From contig CM061918.1 in the NCBI GenBank assembly GCA_031002005.1, positions 62,282,531-62,346,530 on the forward strand: a stretch of DNA of 64,000 nucleotides, given 5' to 3'. The DNA comes from Vandiemenella viatica (Eukaryota; Arthropoda; Insecta; Orthoptera; Morabidae). Below are positions 1 through 11,765 of this stretch, piece by piece. The number at the start of each line of letters is the position of its first letter. Within the stretch, counting starts at the first letter, position 1. The notes below the pieces were generated by a model. It searched no databases and was not told the DNA's origin. It saw only the letters and a program-made list of their open reading frames with translations. The translations under genes were made by a program, and so were the position numbers.

Positions 1-1130
1 TTTGTTTATAAGTGTAGTTATTGAAAGCAGTTTGTACCTGTGATTAAAGTTAGCCAAATGTGAGTTTTAAGTTTAACATCTCTGGCAGTGTGTTTGCCTT
101 ACATTATCTGCGGCGGTGATTTGGCCGAGCCTCTATTGAAGGCAGTCTCTAGAATCTGAGACTACAGTATAAACTTGCACGGAGACTAACAATGATTTTT
201 TTTTAGATATGGTTGCTGAATTCTGTTCTTTCCGTAGCTCAGCGTATGGGTTTTTCAGTTTGCGAGATATTCATTTGTTTGCACGATTCTTTCGTTGTGT
301 ATAGCTGTCAGTGTGTCAGAGTTCAATATGAATTAAGTAACGTGACCTCAAATCCAGTCGATAATGGTCTCGCGAACTCTTTCTCGAAGATTTCGGACAT
401 TATAACTTCTTGTGATTAAAGTTCGATTAGTGTCGTGGTGAGAGAGAGCTGTCATATTCTGGCCCTCCTCCCACATCTTACTCAAATCTGTTTACATCAC
501 GCTGCCATTCAAAAGGAAGACATCAAACGCTATAATTTCTCTGCTCACATTTCTATACGGTGTGAGGACCATCCATTGTGGGCTGCAATGCCTTACCTCG
601 TTTCCATTAGCGGTTGCTTGACGGTGATTAATGAGTTTGTGCGCACGTCCGGTGCGATGCGTACGCAGACATTGGGCAACCGTCGGAAGGAATCTCTGCG
701 TTGGGCAACTTCGTTTCGCCACTTGTTCCTGCGGCTTCCAGCGGTGCATCGGCATTTCCACTCGGCAGTCGGCGAGAGTGGAATGCCTCGGGACTATCAG
801 AGCTCGTCGGAAAGTAGTGCGTCGCCACGGTATGGATTATTGCTCGCAACCACAAAGCAACCATCCCCGACGTCGAATTGGGGTTCTACAGTCTCTATGT
901 AACAACTTAGAGTGTCGATATATCATTTAGATTTTGAAGACATTATTGCTGACGAAATTATTCGTACAGTATAGGACCTAGTACCGGTTTTCATTACATT
1001 CCGTTCTTGAAGTTTAAGTGCCAAATTGTTACCTCTTTCGATCCAAATTTCTCTAGCACTTCGTGACTGAAATGATTTGTGTATTACTACAATATTCAGT
1101 GGCAGTGAAAATCGTTATGAATACGAGAAT
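1..1130. other. Unassigned 5' stretch
   Basis: No recognised repeat or gene. A 155-codon open frame on the + strand (435-902) and overlapping frames on both strands sit in a locally GC-richer patch (about 600-860). None carries a motif I recognise and no splice pattern favours one of them, so I do not call a gene. Confidence 0.4.
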
Positions 1131-1144
1131 TCTTATACCTTTCG

Positions 1145-1375
1145 ATGACTGACTGACTCAGACATCATAGGAATTAGAGTAACTAGCTTCGTGTACCGAG
1201 GGACACAGCTTCGAGTGGATGATTTTAATTAAGTGTTGTGTTCGACTTGTAGCGAAGTCCGCTGATTGACTGATCCAGATAGCTTAGGAGATAGAGCACT
1301 GGCTTCGTGTATCAAGGGACGCTGCTCGTAGGCGTGGGTGATTTTAATTATTGTTGTGATTTCCTTCACTGTAAC
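1145..1375 (+). repeat. Two tandem tRNA-like SINE heads (family F)
   Basis: Two related segments about 112 bp apart (about 1147-1240 and 1259-1355) share the motif GGCTTCGTGTA, a GGGAC block and the ending GATTTTAATTA followed by GTTGTG. The second begins like an A box (TAGCTTAGGAGATAGAGC). A canonical B box is not preserved. This is best read as two degenerate copies of a short tRNA-derived SINE or one internal duplication. The family is unnamed. Confidence 0.35.
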
Positions 1376-1430
1376 AAAAACGGGAACACTTTGAATGAAT
1401 GATATATACACTCTGGAATGATGACTAAAC

Positions 1431-1631
1431 AGTACGTAGTATGCAAATCTGGTTTTAGGTCATCTTCCGCAGTTGTTGGATAATAGATTATAAATCAAAA
1501 TTCCGTCTGGAACAACTGTTGATGTTACTGCCTCACACCATAAGGGCGAAACGCGTTTGGAAATAAAGAAAACAGTAACATCAACAGTTGTTCCAGACGG
1601 AATTTTGATTTATAATCTAGTACGTAGTATG
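1431..1631. mobile_element. Hairpin element with perfect 47-bp inverted arms
   Basis: The arms at 1484-1530 and 1573-1619 are perfect reverse complements of 47 bp, separated by a 42-nt loop. The loop contains GGGCGAAACGCG. The unit is bracketed by a direct 13-bp repeat AGTACGTAGTATG (1431-1443 and 1619-1631), which looks like a target-site duplication around a roughly 175-bp insertion. It has no coding capacity. It could be a fold-back MITE or a processed end of a Penelope-like or other retroelement; see the finding on hammerhead-like motifs. Confidence 0.6.
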
Positions 1632-1856
1632 TCTTAGTCGAGTAAATGCCATTTCATATTGAGAGGGGAAAAGAAAATTCTGGTGAGAAGTTTAGTTGAC
1701 TACTATAAAGTTATTTGACGAGCTGGTTTGTTAGTTTGTCGCTATGTTGTAGTGCTGCTTCACTCGAGAAGTATTTTCCTTATATTGAGAAAGTTTAAAA
1801 ACATATCTGAAGGTCAGAAGGATACGTTGGACCAACGTGTTTACAGCATTCCTGAA

Positions 1857-2098
1857 CCGAGCGTAGTGGGTGAGCGGTAATGTTCTGGCCTCGCTTTCGG
1901 GACGACGTGGGTTTGAATTCCCATCCGGCCATCCAGATTTGGGTTTACCATGGTTTCTCCATATCACTCGAACCGAATACTTGGATAATTCCTTCAAAAG
2001 GACATTGCCAAATTCATTCCGGTTCTTTCCCCCTGTCCTTTCCGCCTCTAATGACCTCGACGTCGACGAGGCGTCAAATCATAAGGAAAGAAAAAAGA
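1857..2098 (+). mobile_element. SINE family A, copy 1
   Basis: This is a full-length but diverged copy. It has a tRNA-like head starting CCGAGCGTAGTGG, a B box region (GGTTTGAATTCC here, GGTTCGAATCC in better copies), the family body (CCAGATTTGGGTTT, then TTCCTTCAAAAGG) and a tail ending ACGTCGACGAGGCGTCAAA with A-rich sequence. RNA polymerase III transcription and LINE-driven mobility are inferred from the tRNA-like head. Confidence 0.85.
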
Positions 2099-2702
2099 TA
2101 CCTGGATTCTGTTAGCGATCAATTCAATTTCTCATCACCATTTTGGGACAGTCCATTAAAAAGTCGTCAAAGCGGACTTGTCAAAGCATCACCGTTGTTT
2201 ATCTAGTTTACCATCTTTGACTATTGTAGTCATTTTAAAGCAGTTATGCTTCGTCGAAAGTACTGTGTACATCAAAGGGAACAACACCTCATAACTTACG
2301 AGAATGCAGATGGCGATGCCGATAATACTGAGCTGAGCGACAACTTTCTTTAGCGTTAGCTATCGTAAACAAAGACAGAATTGTAATTCTACATAAAAAC
2401 CAAATACGTACATGAAGAGAGGATACGAGCAATACATTATTACGATCACTAATTGCTGTATGAGTAGAATTCGTCCAAGAATCTAATCAAGATTTCTTTT
2501 AATGAGTTACACAATGCAGTTTATCTCGTGGCATAACATTTTTGTTTACTGAATTCCAAGAACTAATAGAAGGTTACCACCTTATTATAGCATGTAAGTG
2601 AAACAAAGTATTGTCGCTTGTATCATTATCTTCTTGAGTAGCTTCTAACCACTGGCCTGCTCTGCTTCGAACAAAAAACTCTCCATTTTTTTTGGGGGGG
2701 GG
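2099..2702. other. Unassigned stretch
   Basis: AT-rich DNA with no open frame or repeat I recognise. A G-rich run (about 2694-2702) abuts the tail of the next SINE. Confidence 0.4.
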
Positions 2703-2882
2703 ATTGGCGCAAGGAACGGGAAGAAATTCGACCATGGCTTTTTTGAAGGAAGCATCCCGGCATTCGCCTGGAGTGATTTGGGGAAACCATGAAAAACCCA
2801 AATCTCGATACCCGGACGGGGATTCGAACTCGCGTCCTCCCGAATGCGAGGCCAGAACGTTAACCGTTCACCCACCAACGCT
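2703..2882 (-). mobile_element. SINE family A, copy 2 (3'-truncated)
   Basis: Minus-strand copy. On the + strand the tail-proximal GGAACGGGAAGAAATTCG comes first, and the B-box complement GGGGATTCGAACTC and the head complement GTTAACCGTTCACCCACC follow. The conserved 3' tail (ACGTCGACGAGGCG) is missing. Confidence 0.85.
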
Positions 2883-2977
2883 TCCTGTCTAACTATCAGC
2901 TCTATTCTTCTATTGTCATCCAGTTTCCTCCTCTTTCCTCAACACACTTTTTAAAAACTTTTCCTCATTCTTATCTC

Positions 2978-3490
2978 TCATATCGTTAACCCATTTACGT
3001 TTCTTTTATTCAAGTAAAAGATAACGATGCCGGTCGAAGTAGTAGTCATCGAATGCAGCTTGGGGTGGATGTTGAGTGTGGAATACTGTATGGGAGGCCC
3101 CTGCGTGTTGGGTGCAGGTTTCTCCGGCGGAGGAATTTCTCGCGGACGCCGTGTGGTCGGCGAAAGTGGCGGCGACCTTTCTCCGTGCTGGACGATGTGG
3201 TTGTTGATGTTGTTGTTGGTGGTGGTGGTGGTTGTCTGCCCTTGATGGCGGCTACTGCCCTTGGCGGTGTGCATAACAACAGCAGTCGCTGCGGTGGCGC
3301 TGTGTTCCACCTGTAGCTGGCTGTCTGATTGGGATTTCTTTGAAGGCCGCTCTGGCCGTGTGGAGGCACTTTCACGAGGGAAAGCGACCCACGGGAGTGG
3401 AGGCAGCAGCTTGGCTCTGCAGCGCCAACAGTGCTCTGTCCGCCGAGTTCGCGAATCTCGATCCGCTGTCAGTGAATCCGCGGTGTCCTA
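2978..3490 (-). CDS. Possible coding exon, GC-rich, product unknown
   Basis: The GC-rich island is open on the minus strand from just inside a TAG near 3495 down to a stop at 2978. The frame has a G/C-biased third codon position. The product includes a Thr run followed by Asn residues, then a proline-rich stretch (SPPLSPTTRRPREIPPPEKP) and a possible tyrosine motif (QYSTL). Such low-complexity, Pro-rich composition is common in insect signalling or nuclear proteins, but I recognise no family. Splice sites are not convincing. Competing + strand frames in the same island (for example 3272-3540) are also open, so strand and boundaries are uncertain. It may instead be a CpG-rich regulatory island. 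Confidence 0.25.
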
Positions 3491-3930
3491 TAATTGTCTA
3501 CCAACTCGTCACTGTTATAATTACCCAACTCCGCTACTAAATGCCAACTTTTACTTCCTATACTGAAATCGGCTCTCCAATGTTGTTGTATTGAATCTAT
3601 CGATGCTATACAGAAACTTTCCAAGTGGAGCTCCGCAGGATCTTAAAAGAAACATTACGGGAAAAGTAGTTTGTTTGTTTTTTTTGTTTATTAGCACTTG
3701 GAAGACCATCCAGCCAGTACAAAATTATTGTTATTTTACACGATTGTTACATTGAAATACTGAAACTGATAAATTTCACCTAACATCATCTTACAAATCA
3801 ATTTGTAAATATTTCAAAGTCTAAAGGTAAAGGATACATTTAAGATACACACTTGAAGTTATTATAAGGTAGTATATCACAGACAGTAAAACTTGCAACA
3901 TGTACGCTGCACTGCAGACATTTCCAAATG

Positions 3931-4148
3931 GTATCTGGCCTCGCTTTCGGGACGACGGCGGTTCGAATCCCCGTCCGGGCATCCAGATTTGGGTTTTCCG
4001 TGGTTTCCCCAAATCACTCCAGGTGAATGCCGGAATGCTTCCTTCAAAAGTCATTGCCGAATTCCTTCCTGTTCCTTGTTCCCAATCCAATCCCGCCTCT
4101 AATAACCTCGACGTCGACGAGGCGTAAAGCCATAAGTTAAAAAAAAAG
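3931..4148 (+). mobile_element. SINE family A, copy 3
   Basis: It lacks the first part of the head and starts at the CTGGCCTCGCTTTCGGGACG block. An intact B box (GGTTCGAATCC), the body and the tail ACGTCGACGAGGCGTAAAG followed by an A run are present. Confidence 0.88.
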
Positions 4149-4215
4149 ATGGTAACAGTATTTTGCTACTTGGATATACAATTCATTGTTTATTACACTT
4201 AAAGCTCGGGCTGGT

Positions 4216-4690
4216 TTAAATGTTTATTTGGTTGTTTACTATGAAGTTTACGATTGCTGTGTAGATTCGTTGGTCTTCCGTAGCTAAGAGGTTCGATACA
4301 TCTGTTGGGAACTTTATGCCTAGTTGTTGCAGGTCTTCCAGCAGCCTAGTAGACTGCTGCCAGTGTCTTTTACAGGAAAATATAATGTGGTTTACATCTC
4401 CTTCACTCGTCTCGTCACAGTCGCACAAAGGAGATGATGTTAGATGTATTCTGTACAGATGTTTAGGAAACTACCATGGTTGAATTTTAACCGTGCTATA
4501 TATAATGCTCATAATTTTCCTTGTTGCATATCATCTTTGGTGGTACTTGTTGGTTGGTAGTGTTGGGTGTAGATAGCCTTAGCGTCTACCTTTATTTTCT
4601 GTCGATTTTCTCCTGTATTGTTCCATTTATTGCTTATGGTGGTCCTAATCCTCGGTATTAAGTCTGTCGCAGGGATTAGCTGCTGATAAA
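4216..4690 (-). pseudogene. LINE reverse-transcriptase C-terminal remnant
   Basis: A 70-codon open piece at 4216-4428 contains CDCDETSEGDVNHIIFSC, a Cys/His knuckle typical of the extreme C terminus of jockey-type non-LTR polyproteins. Upstream on the minus strand the frame continues with stops, and pieces such as KIQPW and FPKHLYRIHLTSSPLCDCD are still readable up to about 4690. It is 5'-truncated and dead. The clade is inferred from the C-terminal pattern only. Confidence 0.65.
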
Positions 4691-6360
4691 CTTTATGATA
4701 TATAAACTGAAATCTCTCCGTGTCATGACAACCTCCTCATCCCACCAATCATTTTTTAATCGACTATGTATTTATGGAGTACTGTAATGATATATTTATT
4801 TAAAGTTGTATCAGAAGGCTCCACAGTTCAGTAGAATGTATAACTTTGCGGTAGTGTAGACTGTTAGTTTTAAGTTCGTGACATTATCTTTGGTTGTTGA
4901 AGAGTGTGGCAGAGAGACTCACGTAATGATCGTGAAGTGAAGCGGATGTTTTGATGTAATTACGGTAACTTGAGAACTGAGTGTGTTGATTGTCAAGGAC
5001 GGAATTTGTATACATTAATCAGTACCTGTCTGCAGTTACATTACCTGACTGAACTGTCCGGCTATCGCCTCTACTTCTTTCGTGATGTTCTTCTTTACTT
5101 CCAAGAAGAGCTAATTCTTCTTATGTGACATCAAATTTACAGTTAATTATAATTGACGTACCTGAGCCGTGGGAAATTTAAGGTATGTTAGCGTTGTTGC
5201 TCCATTAGTTGGTTTAAAAGAGCGTTTAATCTGGTAAAATCTTATTTACTCCCTAGAAATAGAAATCTGTGTATACAGCATCAGATGAAGTAAATGACAA
5301 GCTCATAAGGCTGTTACCAACGTTAGACACTGAAGCAGTTACCCTGGGGCTGTCTCTAACTTAATTCAAGAAAATGGTAACCATATTGGCAAGTATTGGC
5401 ATTGCGAGAGCAGTTATAAGCAGAGGCTGTGTTGAAGTGAATTGTTTCCTAACTCGTCTGTTAATTATTAGACGCCAGGAGGAAACATGGCAGTTGCCAC
5501 AAACCTGATTTTAAGACACTATGACATGTTAAAGCTTTAATGTGCCACGATTAAGGTACTCCGCTGTCCCGTCCCCCTCCAAAGCCTTCGTTCACCTCCC
5601 TCCCTAGCACTGTGTTACATACAGCATGGGGTGATCACAAAGCTGCGGGTGCCACCTACATACTGATCATTATACACGACCGAGATAAAACAAGAGGCGA
5701 AAAATGATCTGTAAGTACAAGTGTTCCCAAGGATTGACTACATTGGCGCGTTAAACTACATTGTTTCTATCTATTCGATTAGTATACAATGATTTTGTGA
5801 TTTACTAGACTGGAACATCTTTCTGAAATGTCTTATTCAAATTATCATCATTATTGATATTACCTATAATTATAAGACTATAGCCGAAAAAAGTTTGTAT
5901 ACTTAAGATATTTTTGAAAGAAAAAAATAGTTTGAGGCAGCAATCAACTGTTTATTTTGATGAACGGGATTCACGCAAAAACTGCTTGTAAGATTTTGAT
6001 CGAACTTGGCTAAAGTATAGACTCTTGTTCTATGGTAAACTATGTCATGTTTCATTTTGATGTAAAGTCTGAAAGCTAAAAAAATTAAGATAAAATTTTC
6101 CTGAAATTAATATTCATTTTTCCTTGAACCCGATTCATAAAGTTTAATGTAGTTACGAATACTGTTTAGCAAATTGTACTGGGAGTAAAATAGGATATAT
6201 TTCGTTCGAATGTGATGTAGAAACGCAGAGAAATTAAGACAAAACTGTTTGGAAATTAGTATCCGTCTTTCTCTGATCTCGATTGTGGGAAAAAACCACA
6301 GGCAAAATTTTGATGGGGGTTTCAAACAATGTACAGCGCATGGTGCCAGAATTAGAATAA
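4691..6360. other. Unassigned stretch
   Basis: No gene-like frame and no repeat I can name. AT-rich DNA with a short C-rich patch near 5565-5610. Confidence 0.4.
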
Positions 6361-6367
6361 GCGTTGT

Positions 6368-6975
6368 GTGCACTTGTTGGAGAGAGTGATGAGGGGATGC
6401 ACGAGAGAAGTAAAAGAATTGAGTTACAAAACTTTGGTCAGACCATTGCTGGAATATGGTAGTGTAGTATGGGACCCACATTTTGAGTATCAAATACAGG
6501 AGTTGGAGAAGGTGCAAAGAAGGGCTTCTAGATTTGTTACTGGAAATTATCGCAGAATGCAATCGATGACAGATATGATAAAGAAGCTGGAATGGGATTC
6601 ATTGCAAGACAGGAGGAGGATGAGGATGAGGAGGGTCCTGGGAGTGTACAGGGCATATACTGGTGATGAGACATGGAAAGATATTGGTGTAGGTATGAAA
6701 AGTAGTGCATGGAAGGGAAAAAATGACCATGACCACAAGCTGGCACTCGATTTCAGGCACAAGGGTGTGGGAAGATTTTCTTTTTTTAGGTAAGTGTGGC
6801 AGGGACTGGAATGAGTTATCAAGAGAAATAATAAATAACTTACCGAAAACGTTAAAAGAATTTAAGTTAAACTTTGTAGAGGGCAAATGTAGGTGGGTGC
6901 AGGATAGGGGGAAGTTGGGTGTGTAGAGAAATTGCCACCGGAGCGTGTGCTCCATTGCAATTAAATTAAATTACT
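6368..6975 (+). pseudogene. LINE reverse-transcriptase 3' fragment
   Basis: The open frame at 6368-6793 encodes the end of a non-LTR reverse transcriptase, with the signature YKTLVRPLLEYGSVVWDPH and EKVQRRASRFVTGNY. A frameshift in a T run near 6785 moves the reading to the next frame, which continues with RDWNELSREI and ends at the TAG at 6924-6926. The 3' UTR begins GAAATTGCCACCGGAGCG and runs into ATTAAATTAAATTA. It is 5'-truncated. A second copy of the same 3' end lies in reverse at 47937-48240. Confidence 0.8.
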
Positions 6976-7351
6976 GACGTGACGATGAAAATCTGGAAAA
7001 TTAAGATGAAAGTCTGCACAAATTAGTATCTATTAAAGTTAATTTATTTGTCACAGCTCGAAATATTTCTCATGATTTCAGCTTACCAGCGGTATATGTT
7101 ACCGGGGGAATTGAGTTACTGTTTCTTTTCCCGCTGGCGTCATGTTAACTGAGATATAATTGGCTTTTAAGAAGGGGATCAGTAAATTAATAGCCCACGT
7201 GAATAAATTTGCGAGCAACAAGTAGTTATTATTAATTGTTATCTACCTCACAGCCTGATGGCATTTGCCTGATACACCTCCAAATATACACTTCCACCAT
7301 TTCAGCTATGTTGCTCTCCAACTATGTTTAGTGCATTAATTCACTAGTTTT
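6976..7351. other. Unassigned stretch
   Basis: Nothing recognised between the LINE fragment and SINE A copy 4. Confidence 0.4.
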
Positions 7352-7594
7352 CACCGAGCGTGGTGGTTGAGAGGTAAGGCTATGGCCTCGCATTCGGGAG
7401 GACGCCGATTCGATTCCCCGTCCGGGCATCCAGATTTGGGGTTTCCATGATTTCCTCAAATCACTGCAGGTGAATGCTGGAGTACTTCCTTCAAAAGGTC
7501 ATGGCTGAATTCCTTCCCGTTCCTTATCCGTTGTCCTGTCCCACCTTAATGACCTCCATGAGGCGTAAAGCCATAAGCAAAAAAAAAAAAAAAA
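7352..7594 (+). mobile_element. SINE family A, copy 4, with target duplication
   Basis: Nearly complete copy from CACCGAGCGTGGTGG to GAGGCGTAAAGCCATAAGC plus about 14 A. The flanks ACTAGTTTT (left) and ACTAGTTCT (right of the A tail) look like a 9-bp target-site duplication with one change, as expected for LINE-mediated insertion. Confidence 0.9.
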
Positions 7595-9540
7595 CTAGTT
7601 CTCCACAGTAATCAAGCGGTTACTCACCTAACTTAATATCCTACCTTTGCTCACAATCCTCTCTGGTTGTAATCCTGTGAAGGACTATAAATCAGTAATA
7701 ATGGTTCGTTGGAATAATGAACAGTAATCTTCCTTCACACAGGCCTTTTGCCGCTTCCACCTGCCGTGATATTACAGCCACCTGACTCGCCGGATCTTGG
7801 AAGGTAATGAGCAGGACGTCTCGTGGTAATACACCTGCAGCCCAGCCTGACTCACGTACGCACCGTGCTAGCTCGGTTTAACGGCCCATAAAAATACCCG
7901 CAGCAGAAACGGTCAGACCGCAGTCACAATGAAACACAAATACCTCTGGCCCCAGTCCACGCCAGTTGGAATAAGCTTTGGCGTGTTGATAAGCTGTTGG
8001 TACAGCATACTAAACCTGTAATATCTCACCACGTACAGTGACTACTTCCATTTACAAATGTTAACGAAATCTGCTTTCCTACGTCAATAATAAATACTGT
8101 ATATGGCTGTGGAAGGATATTCGTGATGTGCACTTAATTTTTGTTTAAAACGTTTGTATGATTTATATCATCCACATAGTTGTGTATTTCTCAAAAGAAA
8201 ATGAATAATTTGTTTCAAAACAAATTTATAATGCTACAATATCGAATAGCAATTTTAAAAAAAATACAAATAGAAACATAAAAAATTTTCGCGGGTCGTG
8301 GGATCGAAATGTCGACCACACGCATATGAACACATGCCTTAACACGCATGACTAAACCAACGTTATAAACAAAGTCTTCCGTACCGATATAAATCGTTTA
8401 GACAGAATGTTTACACTTTTTAACCTCCGATTTCTCCTAAACAGGGGCCCGTCAGACAGAACTGCTTTAGGTCGATAAACCAGAGGTGACTTACTGTTTA
8501 TCAGACCTGTTCGTTCTACAATCGCGATTTCCACACTGAAAACCTCTCCTAGTCAGGTGAACACTCCTTTACCAGATACCCACAAAAAAATCACACTAAC
8601 ACAAATAAACACTCCGCCATTTCTATTCTGTTTTTTTTTTTAACTAGGTAACTTTGGTTATTCATTTCTTCAGTTTTATGAAATATAATATTTTAAAATA
8701 CATGGAAAACGTTAATCAAATCCAGAAGACCGAAGATTATCACTCCAATAAAAAAAAAACGAAATCTTGTAATTTAATTTACGGTAAAGATTTCAATGAT
8801 ACTGCATTAAAAACGTTTATGCTTTGCTGCTACAAGGAAAACAAAGGCAAACGCGTCACTACGCACAGCAAGGTCCGCGTCTGTGAAGCAGAGGGGAAAA
8901 GCTATTTTACCATTTGTGTTAGTGCATAAACAAGCTACAAAACAAGAGTTGGAAACGTGTGCAAGTGTCAGACACATTTCTCTATTTTTTCGAAATGTTT
9001 CTGGCATATGCTAGGATTGTTCAGTGACATAAAGATTTTTTTATTTTGTACTCCCTGTTTGAATTTTCAATTATAGAACTTGATTACTCTTTATTATGAA
9101 TATATTCGCATAAATCTTCCACCCAGTTTTTAAGACACCGTAAAAAATGGTATGACCTTTTTATACCTACATTTTCCTCATTATTTTCCCCGTTCACAGA
9201 AGTGTGTTTGAGATTGCTTTATTTCCTTGTGAATTCCAATCCTTAACTCTGAGAAGAAGGCAGAATACGTAAATGTATGTGCACCACAAATACTATGGCT
9301 CCAGAAACATTAATTGCAGATTGCTGATTATATGCGAGTTAATTCAAGCTGGAAATACAACTTCCGTTTGACAATTTATAATACATAGTAATGTATGAAA
9401 TCTGTGATCATCTAGTTAGGGTAGTAATGAAAAGTGTGTCAGTTTTCTGCAAACTATTAATCAATTCTACATCATAGGTGGGGATGTTCTATACTGCGTT
9501 GTGTTACAGCCTTTCAAACTGAAACCTTTTTTTCTTCTAC
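7595..9540. other. Mostly unassigned; one SINE-like scar
   Basis: About 8283-8330 read on the minus strand looks like a degenerate tRNA-like head, with a B-box-like TCGATCCCACG on that strand. A downstream block GCGATTTCCACACTG/AAAACCTCTCC (about 8523-8550) recurs near 54030-54058. No gene-like frame stands out in the rest. Confidence 0.3.
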
Positions 9541-9774
9541 TTTTTTTTTTCAGTGGCTTCCGGCATCTGAGGCCATTAAGCCAACGCAATAGTAATTATG
9601 TCACTCACAGCTTTCGGTATCTCCAGTATGAAATTTTTCCAGTTAATTAGACACACCACAGGACGGGCATTACATTCACAGACACAACACTTAAACACCC
9701 GTGCCCGCGGCCGGACTCGAACCTGTGACCTTCGCCACATGGAGCTAGCCCCTACGCTGCCGAGGCCGGCTAAA
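9541..9774 (-). mobile_element. SINE family D, copy 1
   Basis: Minus-strand copy. The + strand ends with the head complement GCCCCTACGCTGCCGAGGCC, preceded by the B-box complement CCGGACTCGAACC. The body includes ACAGACACAACACTTAAACA and the tail begins with TGAGGCCATTAAGCCAACGC. Confidence 0.85.
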
Positions 9775-9940
9775 GTTAAACCTTAAAAATTACAATCTGG
9801 CGCTCGCTTGGTGCTTCATGTTGTCATCTACAGCTTCGCTCGAATTGCAGAATGAAGAGTTTGAGGCGGTAAACGTTTTATTTTACACCAGTGGTCAATT
9901 TCACAGTGAGCTCTCTATGTTTTGGAATATTTTTTTGCTC

Positions 9941-10143
9941 TTCGTCGACGTTGAAGTTACTAAAGGCAGGAAGGAAAGGAAAGGAATTCGGCCATGGCCT
10001 CCCGAAGGAACCAAGCCGGCATTCGTCTTGAGTGATTATGGAAAACCATGAAAAACCCAAATTTGGATGGTCGGTCGGGGATTCGAACCGCATCCTCCAG
10101 AATGCGAGGCCAGAACGTTAACCGCTCGCCCACCACGCTCGGT
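9941..10143 (-). mobile_element. SINE family A, copy 5
   Basis: The tail complement TTCGTCGACGTTGAAG is at the left, and the B-box complement GGGGATTCGAACC and head complement CCACCACGCTCGG are at the right. Moderately diverged. Confidence 0.85.
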
Positions 10144-11765
10144 CGTAAATTGTTATTCATGGCACGATGTTGAAAAGCTTCAACTTGCGGATTTTTGTTA
10201 AACTATCGCCACAGCCTTTTACTTCTCTAATGATAACGGAGTAATCTTCTATCTACCTATATGTATATAAAACGAAAACCGTGTGTATTTGTGCCAGAAA
10301 AACTCGAAATCTACTGCGAAGATTTTGGTGGGGTTTTCACCGTTTTAAAGCTTAGAATCTTAATTCAGTTGTGTGGCATATCTTATTTTTCAACGTTAAA
10401 TAACGCAGGAGCATTAAATGAAATTCTAAACGTATGATGACAAAACCCAAAGATGGAACCACTAGATGCAGCATGCTTGACACTAAACACACAATTAAAA
10501 TGTCTCTGATCATAGCCTTTAATGAAAGCAATACGATAACTTTACAACAATAACTATTTTATTAAACACACCTTCTTTTAATTCGGGATATTCAATTTTT
10601 AAACGCGGTAGATAACCGTAAAAACAACAGAGATTTTCTTTAAGCACGATCTCTGGACAATGTCTTTGCCCATCAGCATTAGTCTTCTGTTTACGATAAT
10701 ATTATTCCGGATTCACTTTTGATATTTGTATAAAAGGTTGACTCTACGGAGTTAAAGTATCTGGCGTTTCGAGCAAAAAGTATATCCATTCGCTTCGCAA
10801 TTGAATCAAATGTGAGTTTCTACCATAATCTAGCGTTGTTTAGTAATGTAGTAATGCAATTTCTTAACCAAATTAATGAAGCTTGATACACGTGAATCTT
10901 TGCAGACGAATGGTAGGGGGCGTGTGAATCTAGGTTTCCTTTAATTGACTTTGTGTACAATATTGCTAATCAAAATAATAGCAAGTCCCATTACGTTTAG
11001 GCGCGGGTCGCCCCATGTATGTGTTAGAATTAATTTTCATCTCTAGAATTGCCATTACTTTATGGAATCCCTCTGGAGTTAGCTAAACGGGTTTAGCGTT
11101 TCAGAAAGGATAATTTTGTGTCGTAATAAATAGTGTTTGATGGTTGATTTACGTAAGGCAGCTGTAGTGTCAATAGGCCATAGGAAAGCGAAAAATTTGA
11201 TTTTGTTTTCACTTAACGATATTGCTGACTTATTGATCAATAACCTCAGAACATCCGTGAGCATTTCAGAGAGAAAAAAGAGAGAGAGAAAAGGATGAGA
11301 AGATAGTGCAAATCTTCAACGGAACTATTTCTGTGCCTACTGTTGGTGGTAAACAGAGGTGAGTGGGCAGTATTATTTACGGCTAGAAAGGAAAAGCGAG
11401 TCACGTTTCGCGTATGAAAGGGAAACGGCTCAGTTTAGCAAACATGAGGTTCGGTTAAATATTCGGCGTAACAGTATAAAGACTTGGTAAAAGTAAGAAA
11501 TAGTCATAAAGTGGTATTTGAAAAAGAATACTTCCAGGAGAATGACGCCAAGGTTCACAGAACTAACTTTTTTCTGGGACCGCGCTGTAGAATAAATGAC
11601 ACCCATCACAACGTACCATAGAAAATATTGGAGAATTATGGTATACATGCAAATTCGCTGTTAGGGTCTCACCACTCTCTGCAACAAATTATTTTTGCCC
11701 GCACCACACAACTATGCACAAATCTATACGCAACGTAACAGTAGGCTTAATACATTTTTTATATA
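10144..11765. other. Unassigned stretch
   Basis: No gene-like frame. A TCTATCTACCTATATGTATA block at about 10247 resembles the AT-rich 5' starts of some insect Helitrons, but no matching 3' end (hairpin plus CTAG before T) was found, so it is not annotated. Confidence 0.35.

Noticed and set aside
435..902. 155-codon open frame on the + strand
   Set aside because: Overlapping frames of similar length on both strands, no known motif, no splice pattern. GC-rich chance is enough to explain it.
3027..3245. Hydrophobic 72-codon frame as a membrane protein
   Set aside because: The Leu/Val run is the complement of a simple CAA/CAC repeat; the opposite strand has better coding bias.
10247..11085. 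Possible Helitron starting TCTATCTACC
   Set aside because: No convincing 3' hairpin plus CTAG before T; the CTAG near 11045 is followed by A.
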